Shown here: positions 36,843-44,992 of the stretch, in pieces
How positions within the stretch are numbered: the first letter of the stretch is position 1
Layout of the letters: each line of letters opens with the position of its first letter
NCBI GenBank assembly: GCA_025210735.1
Contig: JAOARD010000014.1
Coordinates: 1-64,000, forward strand
Length of the DNA stretch: 64,000 nt
Reading direction: 5' to 3'
Source: Bacteroidales bacterium
GTDB taxonomy: Bacteria; Bacteroidota; Bacteroidia; Bacteroidales; UBA6680
Notes under the pieces: model-generated
The model's database searches: none
Told to the model about the DNA's origin: nothing
What the model saw: only the letters and a program-made list of their open reading frames with translations
Position numbers and translations under genes: made by a program

Positions 36843-38177
36843 ATGCATTTTAAAAAGGAGATTAGTTTAAAGGAGTTTTTGAAGTTCCTTGCGCCATCGG
36901 TTCTGGTGATGATATTTATTTCGACATATGTTATTATTGATGGCTTTTTTATATCACGATATGTTGGATCAGAAGCATTGGCAGCAGTAAACCTGATTAT
37001 ACCAGTTAATAGTGTTATATTTTCAATAGGGCTTATGTTTGCTGCAGGAGGAGGAGCACTTACATCAATTAAACTGGGAGAGAACGATAAAAAAACAGCA
37101 TCAAGATATTTCTCTAACCTGTTGGTAGTGGCTATTGGATTTGGAGTGATTGCAACCATTGTATCAATATTCTTTAGAGCTAATATTCTTGGTTTTTTGG
37201 GTGTAAATAGCAGTTTATGGAATTACGCTAATATATACAGCCTGTTTACGTTTATAACATTTCCGTTTCTTATAGGTAAAATAATATTTGCCGGATTCCT
37301 CAGAGCAGAAGGTAACCCTAAGGCAGCGCTGATACTGGCTATAGTTGGGGGCGTTGCAAATATTATTATGGACTACATATTTATTGTGTTACTTGATATG
37401 GGTGTTGCCGGAGCAGGTTTAGCAACAATGCTTGGATATGTGGTATCTCTGATATATGGAGCAAGGTACTTCAGTTCACCTAAATCAACATTCCGGTTCG
37501 GATTTCACAAAATAGACAGAAAGTTTTTATCGTCGGTTATATTTAATGGATCATCAGAGATGGTGAGCGAATTGGCAATAGGCTTTACGGTTCTTGTATT
37601 TAATCTGTTATGTCTGAAATATGCCGGTAACAATGGGGTAGCGGCAATATCGGTAATTCTGTATATAAACCTGTTGGTAGGAAACTCATTCTATGGCTTT
37701 GCAATGGGTACAGCACCTCTGATAAGCTACTATTACGGAAAAAAGGATACTAAAACACTCAGGAATGTGCGCAGATATGCGCTTAACAGCATGCTTATTG
37801 CCAGCCCTGTTATTGTAGCATTTATATTCTTTAGCAAATCGTTACTTGTATCAATATTCTTTGATGCATCAAACCCGGCATTTAATTTAGCAGTTAACGG
37901 ACTATCTGTATTTGCTTTTGGTTTCTTGCTTACAGGTTATAATATGTTTGGTTCATCAATGTTTACAGCACTGTCAAATGGTAAGATATCTGCATTTATA
38001 TCGTTTACAAAATCGTTTGTGGTTTTTGCTGCAATTGCCTATCTGCTTCCTTTAATAATGGGAGTTGAGGGTATATGGCTTATTATGCCTGTTGTAGAGT
38101 TAACAATAGCATTTCTTGTATTTTATCTTACACGTGAACAACGAATGCGAAAATATTATATAGCAACAGCTTTGTAA
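36843..38177 (+). CDS. MATE-family exporter
   Basis: A 444-residue protein with about 12 membrane helices. It starts with a basic cytoplasmic segment and FLAPSVLVMIFISTYVIIDG, the usual first helix of MATE transporters. It differs from the MATE protein at 23.6 kb and is closer in style to the MepA-like branch. It probably exports drugs or metabolites. The ATG at 36843 follows GGAGATACAGAT, one of the few Shine-Dalgarno-like sequences here. A terminator follows the gene. Confidence 0.92.
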   Translation: MHFKKEISLKEFLKFLAPSVLVMIFISTYVIIDGFFISRYVGSEALAAVNLIIPVNSVIFSIGLMFAAGGGALTSIKLGENDKKTASRYFSNLLVVAIGFGVIATIVSIFFRANILGFLGVNSSLWNYANIYSLFTFITFPFLIGKIIFAGFLRAEGNPKAALILAIVGGVANIIMDYIFIVLLDMGVAGAGLATMLGYVVSLIYGARYFSSPKSTFRFGFHKIDRKFLSSVIFNGSSEMVSELAIGFTVLVFNLLCLKYAGNNGVAAISVILYINLLVGNSFYGFAMGTAPLISYYYGKKDTKTLRNVRRYALNSMLIASPVIVAFIFFSKSLLVSIFFDASNPAFNLAVNGLSVFAFGFLLTGYNMFGSSMFTALSNGKISAFISFTKSFVVFAAIAYLLPLIMGVEGIWLIMPVVELTIAFLVFYLTREQRMRKYYIATAL

Positions 38178-38213
38178 TAGATAACGATGAGTAGTTATAA
38201 GGTTTAGTTTGTG

Positions 38214-38242
38214 CAGGTGACTAATGTTGGTCACCTGTTTTT
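38214..38242. terminator. Intrinsic terminator between convergent genes
   Basis: CAGGTGAC / GTCACCTG, an 8-bp stem with an 8-nt loop, followed by TTTTTA. Confidence 0.8.
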
Positions 38243-38250
38243 ACACTTTA

Positions 38251-38832
38251 CTATTTTTTAAAAACCTTTAATACTTTATGTTGGCGGTACAGATACATAA
38301 TTATAAACACAAATACTACTATCTTCTGAAAAAAATATGGGAGTGTTAATGAAAAAGGTATATATATTGCAATCAGAATTATATATATAATTATAAACCT
38401 CTGGTTTTTACTCTTGAGCAATTTATTTGTTGTAAACAGCAGAGCAGCACCAGTTAATATAGTTACAAAACAAAAGTTTTTGGTAAGAATTTCATATTGT
38501 GTTATACAATCAAGTATGCCTGTAATAATCATTATATAACCAATAATAGTCATAAACTGAGTTAACCTTTTAAAGGTAACATCTCTGTTTTTATCAGGAT
38601 AACTTATCAGATTGCCATCAACAGTAACCTCAACATTAAAACCCCTTAACTGTACAGCAACTTCCAGTACCGATCCGTTTGATAAATTACAACGTCTGCG
38701 CCCATCCAAACTCTCATTTTTTAGCTCATATAAAAGTTTATCATCTTCAAATACCCTTAATTCCTCAAAGTCTAACTCAACGGTGATTGATATTCCGGAA
38801 TTGTCGTATGTGTTAAATGTTTCTCTGTACAT
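38251..38832 (-). CDS. Hypothetical membrane protein
   Basis: A 193-residue protein. The first 105 residues are soluble and beta-rich (ITVELDFEELRVFEDDKLLYEL), then four predicted membrane helices at about 111-130, 136-155, 162-180 and 182-188. No known family is recognised. It is transcribed alone, convergent with the MATE gene. Confidence 0.65.
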   Translation of the reverse strand: MYRETFNTYDNSGISITVELDFEELRVFEDDKLLYELKNESLDGRRRCNLSNGSVLEVAVQLRGFNVEVTVDGNLISYPDKNRDVTFKRLTQFMTIIGYIMIITGILDCITQYEILTKNFCFVTILTGAALLFTTNKLLKSKNQRFIIIYIILIAIYIPFSLTLPYFFQKIVVFVFIIMYLYRQHKVLKVFKK

Positions 38833-39079
38833 TATATATTGGGGTTAACTATCTTGCTTGTTACTATTTCTGACTGAGAAAGATACATTCTATATCTGCT
38901 GAATGTTTGTTGGGCATAAATTATACTCTTAGTTTATACAATTACCAGATGTTAATCAGGTATGATCTGTACAGACAAACTTAGTAAAATTAAAATGTCC
39001 ACCTAAGTTTTATATCCTGTTAAATGATGTAAAACAAATATTATTATAACTTCATGCAGAATTGTAAAACATTACTTGA

Positions 39080-39691
39080 ATGATAAAATCAAAAATCTCA
39101 GGACAAAAGAATCAAAGTGCTTTTTACAAATACGTTATTAATAATCCCAAGGGCTTTTTTTCTGTGAGAGAAAAGAAAGAATACTGGAAAAAGTTGACTA
39201 ATGATATTAGTGGAGAATTTAAGTTGATAACTACAGTGTCAAGAGATCTTGATAAACTTCAAATTAAATGCATATATAATGGTATACAGATAACTTTTAG
39301 TGAAACTGATACAAAGCCGTTACTAATTCAGGCGACCATACAATCTGAACTATTAAAAGACTTCTATTTTGAAATAACGAAAGGGGATTTTATTGAACGA
39401 TTATTGAGTAAGTTGTCAAAGAAGGTAATTACACTAAACAACTCAAAATTTGATAAAGATTATATTATTAAGACCAATAATAAGGAGAAAACTTTTAGAT
39501 TTCTTGATTCTAAGAGTATTGTAGATTATTTATTAGACTCTGATATATTTTATATAGAGGGTAAAGCACAAAATAACAATACTGATTTTACTTTAATGTT
39601 TAATGTTAACAGAGAGGTGAATAGTTACGAGTATCTTAAGTTTATTCAGGAATTGTTTTTCAGCTTTATTGATAATCTTAATAAATTGTAA
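39080..39691 (+). CDS. Hypothetical cytoplasmic protein
   Basis: A 203-residue Lys/Asn/Ile-rich protein with no signal peptide or membrane helix. No domain is recognised. Its very AT-rich codon use (AAA, AAT, ATA) is stronger than in neighbouring housekeeping genes and may reflect acquisition. A 12-bp inverted repeat separates it from the following HAD gene. Confidence 0.6.
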   Translation: MIKSKISGQKNQSAFYKYVINNPKGFFSVREKKEYWKKLTNDISGEFKLITTVSRDLDKLQIKCIYNGIQITFSETDTKPLLIQATIQSELLKDFYFEITKGDFIERLLSKLSKKVITLNNSKFDKDYIIKTNNKEKTFRFLDSKSIVDYLLDSDIFYIEGKAQNNNTDFTLMFNVNREVNSYEYLKFIQELFFSFIDNLNKL

Positions 39692-39694
39692 AGA

Positions 39695-39730
39695 ACCAAT
39701 CAGATATATAGAAAAATGTATCTGATTGGT
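39695..39730. repeat. Perfect 12-bp inverted repeat between the hypothetical and HAD genes
   Basis: ACCAATCAGATA and TATCTGATTGGT with a 12-nt loop, ending 28 bp before the HAD start codon. It lacks a T run on the plus strand, so it is either a weak terminator or a regulatory hairpin in the HAD leader. Confidence 0.6.
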
Positions 39731-39758
39731 GATAGTAAACTACTTTAGCAGCAAGACA

Positions 39759-40397
39759 ATGAATATAAAATACCAATATATTTTGTTTGATTGGGATGGG
39801 TGTTTGGTTAACACCCTTCCTATCTGGTTTCAGGGAATGAAAGAAGGGCTTAAACATTTTGATATTTCAGTATCAGACGATATTGTAAAGCGTGGTTTTC
39901 AGGGATGGGATATATTTGCAGAGATGGGGGTGTCGTCTATGCAGATATTTACCAGTAAGGTATATGACTGTGTTAACAGAAACTTGTGTAATGTAAACTT
40001 TAATGATGGTGTTAAGGATACGCTCTCTTTACTGAAACAGCAGGGTGTTAAGCTGGCAATTGTTACATCAACTGAGAGGGAGAAGGTTAATACTGTATTA
40101 GAGAGATACAGTATGACAAATATGTTTGAGTGTATTGTTGGCAGAAACGATGTGAAAAAGCATAAACCGGATGCTGAAGGGGTTAATAAAGCACTTGATA
40201 TAATGAATGGTGATAAATGTAGTACCATAATAATAGGTGATTCAGAGGTTGATATAAAAGCCGGACAAAATGCCGGAATTTCAACTATATGGTTTTCGTC
40301 AGAATCAAACAGAAAATATCATAGCTATCTTACAGATATAAATCCTGCACCTGATTTTGTGATCAGTAATTTTAGTGATATAATGAACCTGAATTAA
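39759..40397 (+). CDS. HAD-superfamily phosphatase
   Basis: The protein (212 residues from the ATG at 39759) has the HAD nucleophile motif DWDGCLVNT (Asp11 and Asp13), the Thr motif IVTST near residue 103, a Lys in KHKPDAEG and the acidic motif GDSEVDIKAGQNAG. This is the phosphoglycolate phosphatase/beta-phosphoglucomutase-like subfamily; the substrate is unknown. A longer frame from a TTG at 39726 would begin inside the inverted repeat and lacks family similarity, so the ATG is preferred. Confidence 0.88.
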   Translation: MNIKYQYILFDWDGCLVNTLPIWFQGMKEGLKHFDISVSDDIVKRGFQGWDIFAEMGVSSMQIFTSKVYDCVNRNLCNVNFNDGVKDTLSLLKQQGVKLAIVTSTEREKVNTVLERYSMTNMFECIVGRNDVKKHKPDAEGVNKALDIMNGDKCSTIIIGDSEVDIKAGQNAGISTIWFSSESNRKYHSYLTDINPAPDFVISNFSDIMNLN

Positions 40398-40891
40398 GTT
40401 GTATATATTCTTGATTTGATATGTGTTGCATAAACCTAGCCCGAAATATGCAGTTTACGATAAATATTGAGATCTTCTGATAAAGTACTGACCTTTAGGG
40501 TTTATTACACTCGTGAAGTTAAGACTTTTAAGGCTCATAGTGTTTATTTCACCTATTAAATGAGGACTCTTAGGGTTCATAGTGTTTATTTCACACATTA
40601 AATGAGGACTCTTAAGGTTCATAGTGTTTGTTGCAGCCATTAAATGAGGACTCTTAGGGTTCATAGTGTTTATTTCACCTATGAAATGAAGACTCTTAAG
40701 GTTCAAAGTTTCTGTTTCATTCAAGAAATGATAATTATTAAGGTTAATAGTTCTTGTAACACAGATGATATAATCACTATTAGATTTTATATTGATTAGA
40801 AGCTATATAATTGATATTATGAGTTGATTAGTGCTGTTTTTGTTGTGTTGTTAATAGTATACCACCACCTATTTATAATGTATTATACATT
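40398..40891. other. 494-bp region without a confident gene
   Basis: The middle is filled by a 42-bp tandem repeat. On the minus strand the frame is open through the repeat, but no ordinary start codon or known protein is seen. Outside the repeat, 40398-40450 and 40760-40891 hold nothing recognised. Confidence 0.5.
40484..40765. repeat. Tandem repeat, 42-bp unit, about six copies
   Basis: The unit begins GACTCTTAGGGTTCATAGTG on the plus strand and recurs every 42 bp, best preserved in the four central copies and degenerate at both ends. Because 42 is a multiple of three, the minus strand reads a 14-residue repeat (INTMNPKSPHLIGE) without stops over 40455-40724, starting at a TTG. The plus strand has a stop in each unit. 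Whether it is translated is unknown; a minisatellite or a decayed repeat-protein gene are both possible. Confidence 0.75.
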
Positions 40892-41173
40892 TTACTGAGG
40901 AATAAGCTGAAGAGATAGGTTTAAAGCATTTGCAACAATTAAAAGATTTGATACTCTTACGTCCTCACCATTTTCAATTCTTGAGATATATGGCCTTTTT
41001 TTACCTACTATTTCGGCTAGCCTTTGCTGACTCATTTTTAGCTTTTTACGTCTGTTTTTTATTATCTCACCAAAATAGTAGGAGTATGCCTCCTCTTTGA
41101 ATTTTTCTCTACTTTTTGAGCCTTCTTCACCAAATCTTTCTGTTAATAGCTTTTTTGCTTCAACTGTTTTCAT
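40892..41173 (-). CDS. XRE-family antitoxin (HigA-like)
   Basis: A 93-residue DNA-binding protein with a helix-turn-helix at about 45-75 (MSQQRLAEIVGKKRPYISRIENG). Its ATG overlaps the stop codon of the upstream toxin-like gene (CTATGA), a layout typical of toxin-first HigBA-type modules. It would bind the palindrome at 41523-41542 and repress the operon. The antitoxin frame is intact although the toxin frame is interrupted. Confidence 0.82.
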   Translation of the reverse strand: MKTVEAKKLLTERFGEEGSKSREKFKEEAYSYYFGEIIKNRRKKLKMSQQRLAEIVGKKRPYISRIENGEDVRVSNLLIVANALNLSLQLIPQ

Positions 41174-41514
41174 AGTCTCTTTCCTTTTATGTACTCTTTT
41201 AATATTCTTTTAGCTGATTTTATACCTTTTACGTAATCTTTTGTCGACTTTTTAATAAAACCAGTCAAACAAACAACATGTGAACATTCAGAAAAACTAG
41301 CATTATCAATAGTAAATAATATTACCCTATACTCATTACCTGCTTTTATTCTTAACTCATAAAATTCTGTATTAGTGAGTTTTTTTACAAAAGTTGTATG
41401 AACAATTCGTATCTCTCCAATTACTTCAATTAAGTGAAAAAATTTATCAGAAACTCTTTTTTCTTATTTATCAATAAATTCTAAACACTCTTCTGTAATG
41501 TCTATTTTTCTCAC
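41170..41514 (-). pseudogene. RelE/HigB-like toxin gene broken by an in-frame stop
   Basis: Reading from a GTG at 41514, the frame encodes VRKIDITEECLEFIDK, then TAA at codon 17 (41464-41466), then continues without further stops for 97 residues to a TGA that overlaps the antitoxin ATG. The downstream part reads like a RelE/HigB (Gp49-like) toxin: HTTFVKKLTNTEFYELRIK, then NEYRVILFTID and a Lys-rich end (KSTKDYVKGIKSAKRILKEY). No ATG, GTG or TTG lies soon after the stop that could restore most of the domain, so the toxin is probably inactive. A sequencing error at this codon would give an intact 114-residue toxin. Confidence 0.75.
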
Positions 41515-41522
41515 AATTACAA

Positions 41523-41542
41523 ATGTAACTAATTAGTTACAT
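41523..41542. promoter_or_regulatory. 20-bp perfect palindrome, probable toxin-antitoxin operator
   Basis: The core GTAACTAATTAGTTAC extends by AT on both sides, giving a perfect 20-bp palindrome. It ends 8 bp upstream of the toxin start codon, where an autoregulating antitoxin of the XRE type would bind. The binding itself is inference. Confidence 0.7.
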
Positions 41543-41664
41543 AAATACAGGTTAAATTTTTGTTAAACTCTTCTTTATCAATAATAAGTATTTTTTTAGA
41601 TAAAGTAGTTTATGTTGAATACTGAATAGATTGAGAAATAGTGTAATTATCATATATGAATAAG

Positions 41665-41695
41665 TTGCCACATAATTTGGTGATTATTATTTTTG
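41665..41695 (+). promoter_or_regulatory. Probable promoter of the lipoprotein gene
   Basis: TTG at 41665-41667, a 20-bp spacer and TATTTTTG at 41688-41695. A second TATTTTTG lies at 41708-41715. The distance to the ATG at 41788 is about 92 bp. Confidence 0.55.
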
Positions 41696-41787
41696 AATCT
41701 CTAAAACTATTTTTGCATTAAATAACATTTGTTAGTTATATATTACTGTGTTATGGATATAAGTGAAGAAAACTAATATAGAATATT

Positions 41788-42381
41788 ATGAATAAAGGTT
41801 TACTGTTTTTTGTGTGTACAGTAGTGTTATTAATGTCAGGTTGTGGAAATAATGTAAAAGAAGAGGTTACAACGTATGATTATAACCTTACAGAGATAGA
41901 TTATGGATTTAGTTGTAAAATTTCATCTATTTATGGAGAGAAGGATATTATAGTATATGAGAGAAATATTTTGGAATTTTTGTGTGATAGTGTTGGAAGA
42001 TGTACACTTGAAGGAGTTTATATACCTATAGACTCTATTGGGATTCATATAAAAAGGGTTGTATTAGGACTTCCGGGAGCATTAGACAATCCACATATGA
42101 AAACAGTAAAGTTGAATTATTGCGGAGAGGTATCATTTCCGGACAAACTTGTAATATCTCTGTTATTTTCACCATCTGTAAAATATGAAAAATCATCAGA
42201 AGTCAGAAAGCAGATTATTGAATCATATAAGGAGCTGCGTAATGAGTTTATTCTGAATAAATTTGGAAAAACTATGCATGATATATATGAATCAGACAAA
42301 GATAGATTCATACATATTAATAATGAGTTGGATTATATATATCCGGTACGTCTTAACGAAGTTATAAATGAACTACAATAA
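41788..42381 (+). CDS. Hypothetical lipoprotein
   Basis: A 197-residue protein with a lipoprotein signal peptide (MNKGLLFFVCTVVLLMSGC, lipobox Cys19). The mature part has no recognised domain. The next gene starts inside its last codons (14-bp overlap), so the two are cotranscribed and probably functionally linked. A promoter candidate lies about 90 bp upstream. Confidence 0.7.
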   Translation: MNKGLLFFVCTVVLLMSGCGNNVKEEVTTYDYNLTEIDYGFSCKISSIYGEKDIIVYERNILEFLCDSVGRCTLEGVYIPIDSIGIHIKRVVLGLPGALDNPHMKTVKLNYCGEVSFPDKLVISLLFSPSVKYEKSSEVRKQIIESYKELRNEFILNKFGKTMHDIYESDKDRFIHINNELDYIYPVRLNEVINELQ

Positions 42382-42805
42382 ATTTAATCAGCAGGAGCGT
42401 GATAAGATATTGAAGGATTCTTTGAATGGTGATATTGTAAAACTGTTGGATAGATACAGGTTGATATCTACACCAGATCAGCGTTGGATATCTGTTAAAG
42501 AGAACTCTCATGAACATACAATATTTACTCAGAGATTTTTACTTAGTACAGATACTCTTGGTGCACTATTCAGAATAAACTATTTATGCTTTGCTAAGCT
42601 TAAATGGTTCCGAAAGAATATAAATAATTTTATACCTCTAAGATATGACCTGAAGAGTGGTTTTGTTGAGACTGAACTTTATAATTCAGATTTCCTAAAA
42701 CATAGAAGAAGTGGCGAGATAATAGATTACAGATATCTTCAGCGTATAACCGATATAAACGAATTTATAGGTTTAAGTGAATTGTGGACTGATAGTGAAA
42801 AATAG
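42368..42805 (+). CDS. Hypothetical protein coupled to the lipoprotein
   Basis: A 145-residue protein with no signal peptide and no membrane helix; it is rich in Arg, Lys and aromatic residues. No family is recognised. The 14-bp overlap with the lipoprotein gene suggests translational coupling. Confidence 0.65.
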   Translation: MNYNKFNQQERDKILKDSLNGDIVKLLDRYRLISTPDQRWISVKENSHEHTIFTQRFLLSTDTLGALFRINYLCFAKLKWFRKNINNFIPLRYDLKSGFVETELYNSDFLKHRRSGEIIDYRYLQRITDINEFIGLSELWTDSEK

Positions 42806-42817
42806 TTGCATATTTGT

Positions 42818-42825
42818 TATATTTG
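42818..42825 (+). promoter_or_regulatory. Possible -7 box of the SRPBCC gene
   Basis: TATATTTG matches the -7 consensus 32 bp before the ATG at 42857; the -33 region has GTG in place of TTG at 20 bp spacing. Confidence 0.4.
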
Positions 42826-42856
42826 ATTGATTACTAATAATAAATTGTTTTAAGAT

Positions 42857-43282
42857 ATGGATGAGCCTATAGTTGTAAAACAGGAATTTGGTGTTGGAAC
42901 AGATCAGCTGTGGAGTGCTGTGACTGAACCGGATATTATGCGTAAATGGTTCTTTGATAATATACCAGATTTTAAGGCAGAGATAGGATTTAAAACCAAT
43001 TTTAATGTAGTATCTGAGAGTAGAAACTTTATGCATCTGTGGTGTGTTACTGATGTTGTTCCAAATGCACGTATAGTATACAACTGGGAGTATGATGGTT
43101 ACTATGGTAGAGCATATGTTGTATTCACTATATCAGGTAACGATACATCATCGGCTTTAGAGGTGAGTTTTCATGTAACAGAACCTTTTGATCAGAGCAT
43201 ACCTGAGTTCAGATCTGAGAGCTGTTTGGGAGGATGGCAATATTTTATAAATGGCAAATTAAAGGAGTTTCTTAAGTCATAA
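42857..43282 (+). CDS. SRPBCC (AHSA1-like) domain protein
   Basis: A 141-residue single-domain protein of the START/SRPBCC fold. Typical features are VGTDQLWSAVTEPDIMRKWFF at the N-terminus, NARIVYNWEYDG in the middle and a C-terminal helix ending GKLKEFLKS. Members bind hydrophobic ligands or act as Hsp90-activator-like proteins; the ligand here is unknown. Confidence 0.85.
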   Translation: MDEPIVVKQEFGVGTDQLWSAVTEPDIMRKWFFDNIPDFKAEIGFKTNFNVVSESRNFMHLWCVTDVVPNARIVYNWEYDGYYGRAYVVFTISGNDTSSALEVSFHVTEPFDQSIPEFRSESCLGGWQYFINGKLKEFLKS

Positions 43283-43327
43283 GCATAGAGTTAAACTATT
43301 TTAGTAAACACATAAATATATAATTAT

Positions 43328-43768
43328 ATGAGACGATATATTATAGCTCTTGTGCTGTTTATAGGTTGTACAGCGGTATTTGGACAGAACAGTACAGAGC
43401 GAGATGTAATAATTAAGGTTATAGATAAGAGTTATGTAAAAGCTATACATAATGGTAATAATCCTGAAGCAATTGCCGAAGGATTTCATCCCGGATTTAA
43501 CCTGCTTGGTGTTCGCGATGGTTATTTAACCAAATATCCGATATATACGTGGATTGAGAGCACAAGACGCCGAGCTGAGGCAGATAAAAAGCCAAATGGT
43601 GTTACCACTGCAAAATACCCAATGATAGATATTACCAATGGTGTTGCTATAGCAAAAGTTGAGTTGTACAAAAACGGAAAGCAGATTTTTACTGATTACC
43701 TTTCGTTATATAAAATAAAAGGTAAATGGAAGATTGTAAGTAAGGTGTATGACAGAACACCACAATAG
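43328..43768 (+). CDS. Exported NTF2-like (putative lumazine-binding) protein
   Basis: A 146-residue protein with a signal peptide (ending VFGQ, residue 20) and one NTF2-like domain of the 'putative lumazine-binding' family. Typical segments are SYVKAIHNGNNPEAIAEGFHPGF and a C-terminal YLSLYKIKGKWKIVSKVY. It is likely periplasmic; the ligand is not known. A terminator follows. Confidence 0.82.
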   Translation: MRRYIIALVLFIGCTAVFGQNSTERDVIIKVIDKSYVKAIHNGNNPEAIAEGFHPGFNLLGVRDGYLTKYPIYTWIESTRRRAEADKKPNGVTTAKYPMIDITNGVAIAKVELYKNGKQIFTDYLSLYKIKGKWKIVSKVYDRTPQ

Positions 43769-43777
43769 ATATTTATA

Positions 43778-43813
43778 AAAAATGGGCATCTCTTTTTGGA
43801 GTGCCCATTTTTT
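43778..43813. terminator. Bidirectional terminator between convergent genes
   Basis: AAAAATGGGCA / TGCCCATTTTT, an 11-bp stem with a 13-nt loop and A/T runs on both sides. Confidence 0.88.
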
Positions 43814-43833
43814 GTATATAATTATAGTAGTAA

Positions 43834-44817
43834 TTAGCTGTTTTTAGCACCAATATAACGTTCTGCATCAAGAGCAGCAGTACAACCCGATCCGGCAGCA
43901 GTAATAGCCTGACGGTAATGCGGATCCTGAACATCGCCACATGCAAATACACCATCAACATTTGTTTTAGATGTACCCGGTACAGTCTTTATGTAACCAA
44001 CCTCATCGGTATCCAGATATTCTGCAAAGATATCTGAGTTTGGTTTATGACCAATTGCAACAAAGAAACCCTTAACATCAAGTTTACGCTCTTCGCCATT
44101 GGTGTTTACCACAACACCATCAACTCCCATCATATCTCCGGTAATCTCTTTAGTGTTTGTGTTATATAATACCTCAATATTCTCAGTCTTCTCTACTCTT
44201 GCCTGCATTGCTTTTGAGGCTCTCATATAGTCTTTTCTGATAATAAGATATACCTTGTTACATAGTCCTGCAAGATATGTAGCCTCTTCAGCAGCGGTAT
44301 CGCCACCACCAACTACAGCTACATCCATTCCTTTGTAGAAGAAACCATCACAAGTAGCACATGCTGATACACCTTGTCCTTTAAACTTCTCTTCGCTCTC
44401 AAGTCCAAGATACTTTGCAGTAGCTCCGGTTGCAATAATTACAGTTTCTGCCTCTATCTTATCTTTATAATCTATCTCTATAGTATGTATTCCTCCTGAA
44501 AAATCAGCAGCAGTAGCCATTCCGAATCTTACATCGGCACCAAAACGTGTAGCTTGCTTTTTTAGATCTTCCATTAATACAGGGCCGGTTACTCCTTCAG
44601 GATAACCAGGAAAGTTATCAACCTCTGTTGTTGTTGTAAGCTGACCTCCTGGCTGAAGACCTTCATACATAACAGGATTCATATTAGCTCTGGCAGCATA
44701 AATAGCAGCAGTATAACCTGCCGGACCAGAACCAATAATAAGGCATTTTACTCTCTCTACTCCCTCAGTATTACCTGTAGATGACATGTTTTGAGTATCC
44801 ATTTTTTTAAACTCCAT
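43834..44817 (-). CDS. trxB: Thioredoxin reductase (NADPH)
   Basis: A 327-residue FAD/NADPH enzyme that reduces thioredoxin. The FAD-binding GSGPAGYTAAIYAAR lies at 29-43, the redox pair Cys153/Cys156 in CATCDG, the NADPH loop GGGDTAAEEA, and FACGDVQDPHYRQAITAAGSG near the C-terminus. An N-terminal extension of about 20 residues precedes the usual start; a Met at residue 6 or 11 could also serve. It lies alone between a convergent gene and the TonB-receptor operon. Confidence 0.95.
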   Translation of the reverse strand: MEFKKMDTQNMSSTGNTEGVERVKCLIIGSGPAGYTAAIYAARANMNPVMYEGLQPGGQLTTTTEVDNFPGYPEGVTGPVLMEDLKKQATRFGADVRFGMATAADFSGGIHTIEIDYKDKIEAETVIIATGATAKYLGLESEEKFKGQGVSACATCDGFFYKGMDVAVVGGGDTAAEEATYLAGLCNKVYLIIRKDYMRASKAMQARVEKTENIEVLYNTNTKEITGDMMGVDGVVVNTNGEERKLDVKGFFVAIGHKPNSDIFAEYLDTDEVGYIKTVPGTSKTNVDGVFACGDVQDPHYRQAITAAGSGCTAALDAERYIGAKNS

Positions 44818-44992
44818 ATCTGATAAATTTTGTTATTGTCTCTGTTTTGGTTGCAATTTAATACTTTTTTTCACTGTTTGCACAGAACATATCTAAAAAA
44901 CTACATTCTTATATATGTTTTAGATTTCAATATAAAAATCAACCCTTTTAAATATCATCATAAACAGTTATCATCAATAAAAGTTTAATTGT

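Noticed and set aside
36761..37159. 132-residue minus-strand open frame inside the second MATE gene
   Set aside because: It mirrors the coding strand of a clear membrane transporter and has no features of its own.
40484..40765. Regular repeats that could suggest a CRISPR array
   Set aside because: The units are contiguous 42-bp tandem copies with no unique spacers, and no cas genes are nearby.
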